Source: CAYLJJ01 sp964384025
GTDB lineage: Bacteria > Myxococcota_A > Bradymonadia > UBA7976 > UBA1532
Direction of reading: 5' to 3'
Assembly (NCBI GenBank): GCA_964384025.1
Contig: CAYLJJ010000180.1
Location: 1 to 6,852, forward strand
Length of the DNA: 6,852 nucleotides
A program made the position numbers and the translations under genes. Shown piece by piece: positions 1 through 6,055 of the stretch. Every line of letters starts with the position of its first letter. Position 1 is the first letter of the stretch. Below the pieces are notes generated by a model. It was not told the origin of the DNA and made no database searches. It saw nothing but the letters and a program-made list of their open reading frames with translations.

Positions 1-53
1 TCTTGCCGCCTGAACTATTTAAGCGAGGTGTCCACTTTTTCGTAGCAAGTCCA
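1..53. repeat. Left 53-bp terminal inverted repeat, probable IS3-type element end
   Basis: Bases 1-53 are a perfect reverse complement of bases 6800-6852; identity stops at base 54 and runs to the first base of the window. Read outward from the interior, the repeat starts TGGACTTGCTACG and contains AAAAAGTGGACACC, which resembles the tips of IS3-family elements (5'-TG...CA-3' ends). I infer that the IS body lies outside the window. The same bases also contain a frame ending Leu-Ala-Ala-stop at about 2-13, which could be the C-terminus of an outside transposase; that is weak. The alternative is a 6.85-kb element with 53-bp ends. Confidence 0.8.
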
Positions 54-255
54 CTCCGCCTCCAACCTGCGGTCGGCTAAGCGCTTCAGCAGCAGCCCAT
101 CCGACCGTTACGGCAGCATCAGCACCCGCTGTCTTTTGTGGTTCCCTTGAGTCCTCCTCTCAAAACAGAGAAGAGTCTGTTTCAGTAACTAAGACCTGGG
201 TTGTTGATAAATATCAACAAGAAACTGATCAAATGATCGCGCTGGAGCCAACTGG
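54..255. other. Leader region between IS end and ATPase gene, no convincing gene
   Basis: About 200 bp with no ORF that has a start codon and a recognisable product. Short open stretches cross the IS junction in several frames, for example in frame from base 54 to about 150 on plus, but they have neither a start nor family character. The only structure seen is two short palindromes at 201-220 and 227-238, just upstream of the ATPase start. No convincing -35/-10 pair was found. Confidence 0.5.
201..220. promoter_or_regulatory. Perfect 8-bp-arm palindrome upstream of the ATPase, possible operator
   Basis: TTGTTGAT and ATCAACAA flank a 4-nt AAAT centre, 36 bp before the ATG at 256. A second, smaller palindrome (GATCA-AA-TGATC) follows at 227-238. 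Position and symmetry would suit a dimeric repressor site controlling the ATPase gene, but no cognate regulator is in the window and the function is inference. Confidence 0.35.
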
Positions 256-1314
256 ATGAACACCCGTATTGAGGCCAGCAACTATCGCTGCTTTGATCAG
301 CTCGCCGTGTCAATGGACAACTTCACCGTGCTCGCTGGCGCCAACGGCTCAGGCAAGACAACCCTGCTGGACATCCCTGTGTTGCTCCAAGACCTGCTCA
401 AGAGCGGCGACATCGCTACGGCCTTCCTGGAGAGCATCCTAAAACGAGGCCCGCGAGCAGGCTCTCTCGATGAGCTGCTCTTTAGAGGCGAGGGCGAGAG
501 CTTCCTCCTTGCGATTGAAGCTCAGCTGCCCGTGCAGATTGCGAAGAACCTCCTGAACCACGCCTCCAAAGCGATCCAGAGCGCTCCTGAGCGTCACCCG
601 ACACATATCCGCTATGAGGTCCAGCTCAGGGTGTATGAGGGCCGTGAATTGCGGGTAAAGAGCGAACACCTCTTCACCTTCCCCATGAGCAAAAGCTACG
701 AGGTGGCCCGTCTCCCGATACAGGGAGAGAACAGCCATCAAGCAGACTGGCGCTTTATCATCCACCGAGAGAGCGGCTCTAAGAGCGCGACCCTCTTTAC
801 CCCTGAGAGCATCTCCACGCAGGAGCGCCACGTCGATCTTGATGTCACCCGCCTTGGCTTTGCGCGCTTACAGTATGAGTCAAGGGCCGAGTTTGAAGCG
901 GGTCGCTGGCTCCTTGACGCTCTGATGGAAGACCTGCTGTTCTTCACTCCAGACTGGGAGGAGCTGCGTAAGGCCAGCCGACCGGGCCTGCCCAAACGCT
1001 TGATGGCCTCTGGTGAGAACATCCCCTGGCTCGCGCTGCGCTTACAGCAGAGATCACCTCGACGGTTTCAAGAGTGGATAGAGCATATCCAAACCGCGCT
1101 GCCACAGATCAGCCACGTTGAGATCAGAGAGCGTGAAGAGGACCACCACGCTTACTTCCGCGTCACCTATGAGAGCGGCTTTGTCGTGACCTCCACAGGC
1201 TTGAGTGAGGGCACGCTGCGCATCTTCGCCCTGACGCTCATCCCCTATATCGATGGGTGCGTCTCCGCAATCGCGGATACAGCCGCTGGCGGGCTGGGAG
1301 TCGAAGGCGGGTGA
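256..1314 (+). pseudogene. AAA-family ATPase (COG4637/AAA_21-like), 3'-truncated by ISKra4-type element
   Basis: The product starts at ATG 256, with GGAG at 244-247 eight bases upstream. The N-terminus (RIEASNYRCF) and Walker A GANGSGKT (residues 28-35) match predicted ATPases of the OLD/RecF-like AAA_21 group. LSEGTLR at residues 316-322 is the ABC-signature-like motif that precedes Walker B in this group. Native sequence ends at residue 333 (base 1254); the last 19 residues, to the stop at 1312-1314, come from the IS left end. Walker B, the D-loop and the switch histidine are missing, so ATP hydrolysis should be lost. Related full-length proteins are roughly 400 residues or a little more, and some are paired with a DUF4276/RloB-type gene in defence-like loci. 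No such partner remains here, so a defence role is only a guess. Confidence 0.85.
1255..1283 (+). repeat. Left terminal inverted repeat of the ISKra4-type element
   Basis: 29 bp, beginning GGGTGCGTCTCC and ending GATACAGC, perfectly inverted at 2824-2852. It interrupts the ATPase reading frame after codon 333 and supplies its new C-terminus. Confidence 0.95.
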
Positions 1315-1378
1315 AGAAGGCCATCAAATTTCGTAAAAGCTGAGTTACCACACACAGTTATTCGAAAAGAGATAGCCG

Positions 1379-2824
1379 ATGTCAGGTTCTCACAAGTTCG
1401 AGTTTTCGACCAGCAAAAGCTTCGAGGCGCTCCGAGAGGCGGTAGAGGCGCGGATGAACTTGGAGGCCGCAGAGGCCGCAGCAGCACAAGAAGCCTTCGA
1501 GTTCGAGCTCCGAAAGCTGACGATGGCGCTGGAGCGAGAGATCCACGGGGTGGACTTCACTCGAATGGATGAGGACGCAGCGGGGATCATCTATGAGGGT
1601 AAAAGGTATAAAAAACAAAAAGATAAGACACGCACGGTTATCCAAACGACGGCAGGGCCTGTTCCTGTCCTGAAGACGGTTTATCGCGAGAGAGGGGGTC
1701 ACGGGGGCAAGACGATCAGTCCGCTGGAGATGCGGCTGGGGCTGGTGAAAGGCTGGACTCCAGCCGCAGCTCGGCTCGGCAGCGAGTTCATCGCGCAGGT
1801 TCCAGTACGAGACGCGGTGAGGATGCTGACGAAGACCGGAACGCTTTGTCCTTCTGTCGCCGATCTTGATCGGATCACAAAGGTCATGGGCGAAGCGTGG
1901 GAGGCGAATAGAGAAGAGTTCGAAGTCGAGGTTCGGAAGGCTGAGGCGAATAACCTCCCAGCAGAACAAGAAGTTTCTCTGATCCTCGTCTCCCTCGATG
2001 GGGTCATGGTTCCCATGAAAGATGCTCCGCGAATCCCGGGCCTCGGTAAATTGGATCAAGGTCCAAAAGGGCACAAAGAAGCCGGATGTGGAACCATTGC
2101 TCTTTTTGGACCAGATAGAAGTCGATTACATACGGTCAAACTCGCTCGAATGCCCGAATCAAAGAAGGTTATCCTACAACAACAGCTAAAACTCGAGTTG
2201 GAAAATCTCACATCGAGATACCCTAATGCCCCAATTCAAGCCGTAGCTGACGGTGCTCATGAAAATTGGAGAATCCTCGAAGAGATTTCGAATGAACTCG
2301 GATTGAAACTCGAACTCACCCTGGATTTCTTTCATGCCTTCGAAAACATCTGTGAAGCCTTCAGAGCCTACTCTGGAAGAAACTCAGAACAGCTAAATCA
2401 TGATATCAAGCGCTGGAGAGATGCTTTGCTCAGAAACCCTAACGGAGCAAAAAATGTGAAGCTCGCGCTCAAATATCGTTACCAAAATATCGAAAATGAG
2501 CGAAAGAAGGAGCTTATACTCCAAAAATACAACTATGTCTCTAAATACATGGAAATGATGAACTATGCCGACCTCAAGTCGAAGGGTCGCCCCATCGGGA
2601 GTGGTCTGCAGGAAGCTGCCTGCAAGACCCTCGTCTCCCAGCGAATGAAGTCCTCCGGCATGTCCTGGTCTCGAACTGGCGGCCAGGCTGTTCTCAATCT
2701 TCGAGCTGCTGTCCAGTCCGAGCGCCTTGAACTTATGTGGAACGTCCTCTCTCCGGCCTTCCGCCGAGAAGTCCTTGTCGATGAGGATCTTGGCCGCCTC
2801 AAGCCCAGGAGGTTGGCTGCGTAG
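1379..2824 (+). CDS. tnp: ISKra4-family DDE transposase
   Basis: This is a 481-aa transposase that should catalyse movement of the surrounding element. An acidic N-terminal helical stretch (about 12-55) is followed by a basic segment (74-84). The RNase H-like core has the expected triad: D207 in SLDGVMVPM, D291 in AVADGAHENW, and E412 in GSGLQEAACKTL. The family-typical DFFHA (316-320), GRPIGSG (403-409) and the C-terminal GGQAVLNLR (434-442) are present. The frame is intact, with no internal stop, so it is probably functional. The start ATG at 1379 has only a weak purine-rich AAAAGAGA upstream. The TAG stop at 2822-2824 overlaps the first base of the right inverted repeat. The 5' third looks GC-rich and the middle (about 2050-2560) distinctly A-rich by eye. 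Confidence 0.93.
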   Translation: MSGSHKFEFSTSKSFEALREAVEARMNLEAAEAAAAQEAFEFELRKLTMALEREIHGVDFTRMDEDAAGIIYEGKRYKKQKDKTRTVIQTTAGPVPVLKTVYRERGGHGGKTISPLEMRLGLVKGWTPAAARLGSEFIAQVPVRDAVRMLTKTGTLCPSVADLDRITKVMGEAWEANREEFEVEVRKAEANNLPAEQEVSLILVSLDGVMVPMKDAPRIPGLGKLDQGPKGHKEAGCGTIALFGPDRSRLHTVKLARMPESKKVILQQQLKLELENLTSRYPNAPIQAVADGAHENWRILEEISNELGLKLELTLDFFHAFENICEAFRAYSGRNSEQLNHDIKRWRDALLRNPNGAKNVKLALKYRYQNIENERKKELILQKYNYVSKYMEMMNYADLKSKGRPIGSGLQEAACKTLVSQRMKSSGMSWSRTGGQAVLNLRAAVQSERLELMWNVLSPAFRREVLVDEDLGRLKPRRLAA

Positions 2825-2852
2825 CTGTATCCGCGATTGCGGAGACGCACCC
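2824..2852 (-). repeat. Right terminal inverted repeat of the ISKra4-type element
   Basis: 29 bp, perfect reverse complement of 1255-1283. Its outer edge abuts codon 103 of the truncated third paralog, which reads toward the IS on the minus strand. Confidence 0.95.
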
Positions 2853-3162
2853 AGGAGGCATTTGAGGTGCTCGCGAAGCGCCCTCGTAGATCAGCACAGG
2901 CGCCATCTCCAATCTCGACGCTGAAGCGTCCATCTATGAAGGCGATTGAGTCGCCCGCGACGTGGCTCTCTTCGCAGATCTGCACCTCGCCGACAAAAAG
3001 CCGTACAATGACAGGCTTCAAGCCATTGATCGGCTCACCAGCAGCTGTCAAGTATCCCTGGTAGGTGATGACCCCTGGTACCTCTTCCGCTTGAGCAATT
3101 AAGCCCCAAAGGAGGCAAAAGATGAAAATCGCTCGGTTTGCCAAGCTATTATTCACTGACAT
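2853..3162 (-). pseudogene. Third secreted FGE-like paralog, N-terminal 103 codons only, truncated by IS
   Basis: The start ATG at 3162 has AGAAAGGA at 3178-3171 with an 8-nt spacer, the same arrangement as the two intact paralogs. The product keeps a signal peptide (hydrophobic 11-22, cleavage after A25 in AQA-EEVPG) and the N-terminal module with YQGYLTAAGEP, KPVIVRLFVGE and FSVEIG up to S103. At 2853 the frame enters the ISKra4-type element and continues as an unrelated antisense tail to 2563, giving a hybrid 199-aa ORF. The Cys linker and the whole FGE-like domain are gone, about 350 residues judged by the paralogs. A 43-nt stretch (2859-2901) is identical to 5741-5783 in the first paralog, which points to recent duplication or gene conversion. 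Confidence 0.88.
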
Positions 3163-3242
3163 ATATCAACTCCTTTCTGTTTCTGTGGTGCTTACTTCTT
3201 GATATATCGTATTTTGAGTCGTCGCCATGAAAGGGAGGATGT
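3163..3242 (-). other. 80-bp spacer between second and third paralogs, with possible start-codon hairpin
   Basis: It contains the ribosome-binding site (3171-3178) and a 9-bp inverted repeat: plus-strand ATATATCAA at 3161-3169 and TTGATATAT at 3199-3207. In the minus-strand transcript the repeat would place the ribosome-binding site in the loop and pair the first two bases of the start codon. The stem is almost all A-U, so stability is doubtful. No rho-independent terminator or clear promoter was seen. Confidence 0.35.
3171..3178 (-). promoter_or_regulatory. Ribosome-binding site of third paralog (AGAAAGGA)
   Basis: AGAAAGGA lies 8 nt before ATG 3162. The same octamer and spacing occur before the other two paralogs, which fixes all three starts. 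Confidence 0.8.
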
Positions 3243-4607
3243 TCAAGGGTGGTCCATGAAACAACGAACCCCAAATTGAAGGTGGCGAGTAGATGGAAGA
3301 GTGTTGTTCCGGCTTGATGAACGCATACGTTCTGCATCATATCCATCACTTCCACCACGCATTCCTAAATATTCATCCTCACAATCCTGCATCCAAGCTC
3401 TTCCATTGCTTGGAGCATTATCATAACTATAATGAATGCAATCTTCTACCCTTTCATAAACATTTCCAGCCATATCCATTGCTCCAACGTAGGAAACTCC
3501 TTTAGGCTTGCTTCCTACGTTAAATCTCAGATTGTGTCCACATGAAACTCCTCTCCCATCATCCATTACGGCTAGATCACAGCTTGCTTCTATATCACCC
3601 CACGGATAAATTCTATGTATTGGTCCAGATGCCGAGTATTCCCATTCTGCCTCGCTGGGCAACCTTCCTCCAAGCCAAGCGCAGGCAGCTTGGCTTTCAT
3701 CAAAATTTATATCAGCCTGAGGTCTTGACGAGTTGGCTCCGCTCTGAGGACGCTCGACACAAGCTCCGGCCATTTCACATGCTTGGTAGATAGCTTCTGT
3801 CAACTCATATTTTGCGATAAAGAATCCATTTTCAAAGTTTACCTCATGGACGGGACGCTCTGACTCTCTAGAGTTGAGCTCTTCAATGGGTGCTCCCATC
3901 TGGAAACGTCCAGGAGGAACCCAAATCCAGACATTGTATGCTTGCCAACCTGTAGGATTAAGAGGGGTATATTCACAATGCTGTTGGGTGTTACAGTTTA
4001 TAGCGTAGCCTTCAAGTCTTGGGCACCAGCTTCCTTTACAAATCTGCGAACAAGTCCCCTCAAAACAGCGCCCCGCTTGTCCGCCGCTGAAACAGTGTTT
4101 GTCTCCACAGCTTTCAACAGGTTGGCAAGTCTCGATACAGCTCAATTTCCTTTGAAACTCTTCCAGTTGGGTCATGATCTCATCACCTGTAAGGCCTCCG
4201 CTTAGGGCTTCGGCAGCCTCGGCATGTTGAGACTGCATAGCATAGGGAACCGAGCGGAGCGGGATGCGTGGCTGAAGCCGTCCATTATCGATAGTCAACT
4301 CCAAAAAGATATTTGAGGCGCTCGCGAAGCGTCCTCTCAGACTAGCGCAAGCAGTTCTTCCAATCTCGACGCTAAAATGCCCACTAACAAAGCTGATCGA
4401 ATTGCCTGCAATATGGCTCTCTTCGCAGATCTGCTCCTCGCCGACAAAGAGCCGCACAATGACGGGCTTCTGGCCGTTTGTCGGCTCGCCAGCTGCGGTT
4501 AAATAGCCCTGATAGATGATGGTTCCTGGTACCTCTTCCGCCTGAACAGCCAAGGCCCAGAGGATGACGATAATAGTACAGCTTGCCAAGTTATCTCTCG
4601 TTGGCAT
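3243..4607 (-). CDS. Secreted FGE-sulfatase/SUMF1-like domain protein, second tandem paralog
   Basis: A 454-aa exported protein. I chose ATG 4607 over an ATG 21 codons upstream (4670) because AGAAAGGA sits 8 nt before it and the N-terminus then aligns with the first paralog (MPTR versus MPMR). A signal peptide ends at VQA-EEVPG (A23). Residues 28-135 form the module with YQGYLTAAGEP, KPVIVRLFVGE and RSVPYAMQSQHAEAAE, resembling the N-terminal QGRLTD...SVPYA module of many secreted bacterial proteins. A Cys-rich linker follows (157-211), then an FGE-sulfatase domain (about 225-450): VPPGRFQMGAP, GGRLPSEAEWEYSASG (313-328), GNVYERVED, MRGGS and a final FGVRC. The catalytic cysteine pair of true FGE is absent near the RGGS motif, and the usual WEW is YER. 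A binding or structural role outside the cytoplasm is inferred. The C-terminal half looks more AT-rich than the first paralog. Confidence 0.88.
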   Translation of the reverse strand: MPTRDNLASCTIIVILWALAVQAEEVPGTIIYQGYLTAAGEPTNGQKPVIVRLFVGEEQICEESHIAGNSISFVSGHFSVEIGRTACASLRGRFASASNIFLELTIDNGRLQPRIPLRSVPYAMQSQHAEAAEALSGGLTGDEIMTQLEEFQRKLSCIETCQPVESCGDKHCFSGGQAGRCFEGTCSQICKGSWCPRLEGYAINCNTQQHCEYTPLNPTGWQAYNVWIWVPPGRFQMGAPIEELNSRESERPVHEVNFENGFFIAKYELTEAIYQACEMAGACVERPQSGANSSRPQADINFDESQAACAWLGGRLPSEAEWEYSASGPIHRIYPWGDIEASCDLAVMDDGRGVSCGHNLRFNVGSKPKGVSYVGAMDMAGNVYERVEDCIHYSYDNAPSNGRAWMQDCEDEYLGMRGGSDGYDAERMRSSSRNNTLPSTRHLQFGVRCFMDHP

Positions 4608-4688
4608 CGTTTGGTTCCTTTCTATTATGACAGTGCTTGTTTTTCGATGTGTTGAGTTGGAGTTCCTCACCGCAAAGAGAAAGATGGT
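4608..4688 (-). other. 81-bp spacer between first and second paralogs
   Basis: It is almost the same length as the spacer before the third paralog (80 bp), and the last part is loosely similar (CAAGCAC, then AGAAAGGA), as expected if gene and leader were duplicated together. No terminator hairpin or convincing promoter was seen, so read-through transcription is likely. Confidence 0.45.
4616..4623 (-). promoter_or_regulatory. Ribosome-binding site of second paralog (AGAAAGGA)
   Basis: AGAAAGGA is 8 nt before ATG 4607. This decides for that start rather than the longer frame from 4670. Confidence 0.8.
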
Positions 4689-6038
4689 TCAAGGAGATCT
4701 CAAAAGGCAGCGGACACCGAGGGTAACATCACGGGTCGAGGGGGCGATGTCTTTGCGCCTCGCCAATCGAAGGTTGAAGGCTGTATTGTCGAAAGCGCCT
4801 CCACGAAACATTCGGTGAGCTTCCTCACAACCTCTAGTCCAAGCTCCACCATCTATCGGAGCGTCGCTATAGTCCCTGTGATTGCAATCTTCTACCCACT
4901 CCCATACATTTCCCCCCATATCCATCGCTCCGATATAGGAAGTCCCAGTTATCCTTATTCCTACATTCCAAGCTTGGTTTTGGCCACATCCATTCACTCC
5001 AGAGCGACTCAACATCACAGCCAATTCACAGTTTGCCCCCGCTGAGCCCCAGGGATAGATTCGATGTGTTGGTCCAGAGGCCGCATACTCCCACTCCGCC
5101 TCGCTGGGGAGTCGCCCTCCCAACCAAGCACAGGCCGCGTGGGCTTCATCCCAGTTAATCTCAGCCTGTGGGCGATTGTCTCCGCTCTGTTCAAGATCTG
5201 TACAAGCTCCCGCTGCCTCACAAGCTTGATATATTACCCCCGTCAGCTCATATTTGGCCATAAAGAAGCCCTCGGCGAAGATCACCTCATGCACTGGACG
5301 CTCGTTATCCTCTGAACCCTCTTCTCCAGCAGGAGCCCCCATCTGAAAGCGCCCCGGTGGGACCCAGATCCAGACATTGTGAGCCCGCCAGCCGCTGGGA
5401 TCTTCAGGGGTATATTCGCAGTGATGTTGCGAGTTGCAGTTGAGGGTATAGCCCTCCAGCACCGGGCACCAACTCCGCCCACAGACTCGTAAGCAGGCCC
5501 CTCGAATACAGAGCCCTGCTTGTCCTCCACTGAAGCAGCTTCTGCCTTCACAGACTCCAGCAGGTTGGCAGCTCTCAATACAGGCCAATCTCTCTTGGAG
5601 TTCTTGTATATCTTCCCCTGTGAGCCCCCCTGTAAGGGTTTCGGCAACCTCAGCATGTTGAGACTGCATAGCGTAGGGAACAGAGCGGAGCGGGATGTGT
5701 GGCAGGAGCCGTTCATTGTTGATCGTCAACTCCAGGGAGACATTTGAGGTGCTCGCGAAGCGCCCTCGTAGATCAGCACAGGCACCCCCTCCAATCTCAA
5801 CGCTGAAGTGTCCATCAACGAAGGTGATCGAGTTGTCAGCGGTGTGACTCTCTTCACAGAGTTGCTCCTCACCAACAAAGAGCCGCACGATAACGGGCTT
5901 CCGACCATTGAGCGGCTCGGCAGCCGCAGTTAGATAGCCCTGGTAGGTGATGCTCCCTGGCACCTCCTCCGCCTGGGCAGCCAAAGTCCAAAGGAGAGCA
6001 AAGAGCATGTAACTCACCAAACCGTTCCTCATCGGCAC
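4689..6038 (-). CDS. Secreted FGE-sulfatase/SUMF1-like domain protein, first tandem paralog
   Basis: A 449-aa exported protein starting at GTG 6038. The AGAAAGGA site is 8 nt upstream, and with this start the signal peptide has the same length as in the second paralog; ATG 6032 is the alternative. Cleavage is predicted after A23 (AQA-EEVPG). The N-terminal module spans about 28-135, ending RSVPYAMQSQHAEVAE. The Cys-rich linker spans 153-207 (CIESCQPAGVC, CFSGGQAGLC). The FGE-sulfatase (C-type-lectin-like fold) domain spans about 221-445: WIWVPPGRFQMG, RPVHEV, KYELT, GGRLPSEAEWEYAASG (307-322), YPWG, GNVWEWVEDC (376-385), FRGGAFDN and GVRC (441-444). The cysteines that true FGE uses to bind copper near RGG are missing (AFDNTAFNLRLARR), so formylglycine formation is unlikely. 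The gene lies 17 bp after the Cys-rich gene, suggesting one operon. Its partner or ligand is unknown. Confidence 0.9.
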   Translation of the reverse strand: MPMRNGLVSYMLFALLWTLAAQAEEVPGSITYQGYLTAAAEPLNGRKPVIVRLFVGEEQLCEESHTADNSITFVDGHFSVEIGGGACADLRGRFASTSNVSLELTINNERLLPHIPLRSVPYAMQSQHAEVAETLTGGLTGEDIQELQERLACIESCQPAGVCEGRSCFSGGQAGLCIRGACLRVCGRSWCPVLEGYTLNCNSQHHCEYTPEDPSGWRAHNVWIWVPPGRFQMGAPAGEEGSEDNERPVHEVIFAEGFFMAKYELTGVIYQACEAAGACTDLEQSGDNRPQAEINWDEAHAACAWLGGRLPSEAEWEYAASGPTHRIYPWGSAGANCELAVMLSRSGVNGCGQNQAWNVGIRITGTSYIGAMDMGGNVWEWVEDCNHRDYSDAPIDGGAWTRGCEEAHRMFRGGAFDNTAFNLRLARRKDIAPSTRDVTLGVRCLLRSP

Positions 6039-6046
6039 TGACTTAT

Positions 6047-6054
6047 TCCTTTCT
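6047..6054 (-). promoter_or_regulatory. Ribosome-binding site of first paralog (AGAAAGGA), just after upstream stop
   Basis: AGAAAGGA begins 1 nt after the TAA (6058-6056) of the Cys-rich gene and lies 8 nt before GTG 6038. It supports the GTG start, because ATG 6032 would have a 14-nt spacer, and suggests coupled translation of the two genes. Confidence 0.75.
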
Positions 6055-6055
6055 C

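Larger units (their letters stand above)
1255..2852 (+). mobile_element. Complete ISKra4-family insertion sequence, 1,598 bp
   Basis: The element is bounded by perfect 29-bp inverted repeats at 1255-1283 and 2824-2852, with tips GGGTGCGTCTCC and GGAGACGCACCC; the flanking bases T1254 and A2853 extend the symmetry by one pair. It holds one transposase gene of 481 codons in the ISKra4 style. The noncoding left segment is about 95 bp, while on the right the stop codon touches the inverted repeat. Left flank (ATATCGAT) and right flank (AGGAGGCA) show no direct repeat, so there is no target duplication. The family assignment rests on transposase motifs and was not checked against ISfinder. Confidence 0.92.

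Noticed and set aside
439..1022. Minus-strand ORFs opposite the ATPase (130 and 94 codons)
   Set aside because: They lie antisense to a frame with Walker A and signature motifs, have no recognisable family, and low-complexity composition typical of shadow frames.
1610..1621. A-rich run in the transposase as a programmed frameshift site
   Set aside because: The 0-frame reads AAA AAA CAA, not the A AAA AAC register needed for -1 slippage, and the single ORF already encodes the complete DDE domain.
1382..2074. 230-codon minus-strand ORF opposite the transposase
   Set aside because: It is long, but the plus strand carries a full DDE transposase. The antisense frame has no domain character and is not expected in ISKra4 elements.
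1246..2862. Target-site duplication around the ISKra4-type element
   Set aside because: Flanks ATATCGAT and AGGAGGCA share no direct repeat; the T/A pair at 1254/2853 only extends the inverted repeat by one base.
2563..3162. Reading 2563-3162 (minus) as a normal 199-aa gene
   Set aside because: From codon 104 on it runs backwards through the IS inverted repeat and transposase; paralog alignment stops at codon 103, so it is a truncated gene with an accidental tail.
3243..4670. Start of the second paralog at 4670
   Set aside because: It would put 21 hydrophilic residues before the signal peptide and ignore the AGAAAGGA site 8 nt before ATG 4607; paralog alignment supports 4607.
3293..4818. 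Several plus-strand ORFs of 70-87 codons opposite the secreted paralogs
   Set aside because: They are antisense to well-supported genes with signal peptides and domain motifs, and show no protein family or ribosome-binding site of their own.
4689..6038. Diversity-generating retroelement acting on the lectin-fold domains
   Set aside because: The FGE/C-type-lectin fold is a common DGR target, but there is no reverse transcriptase, template repeat or accessory gene here, and the differences between paralogs are not limited to adenine-derived positions.
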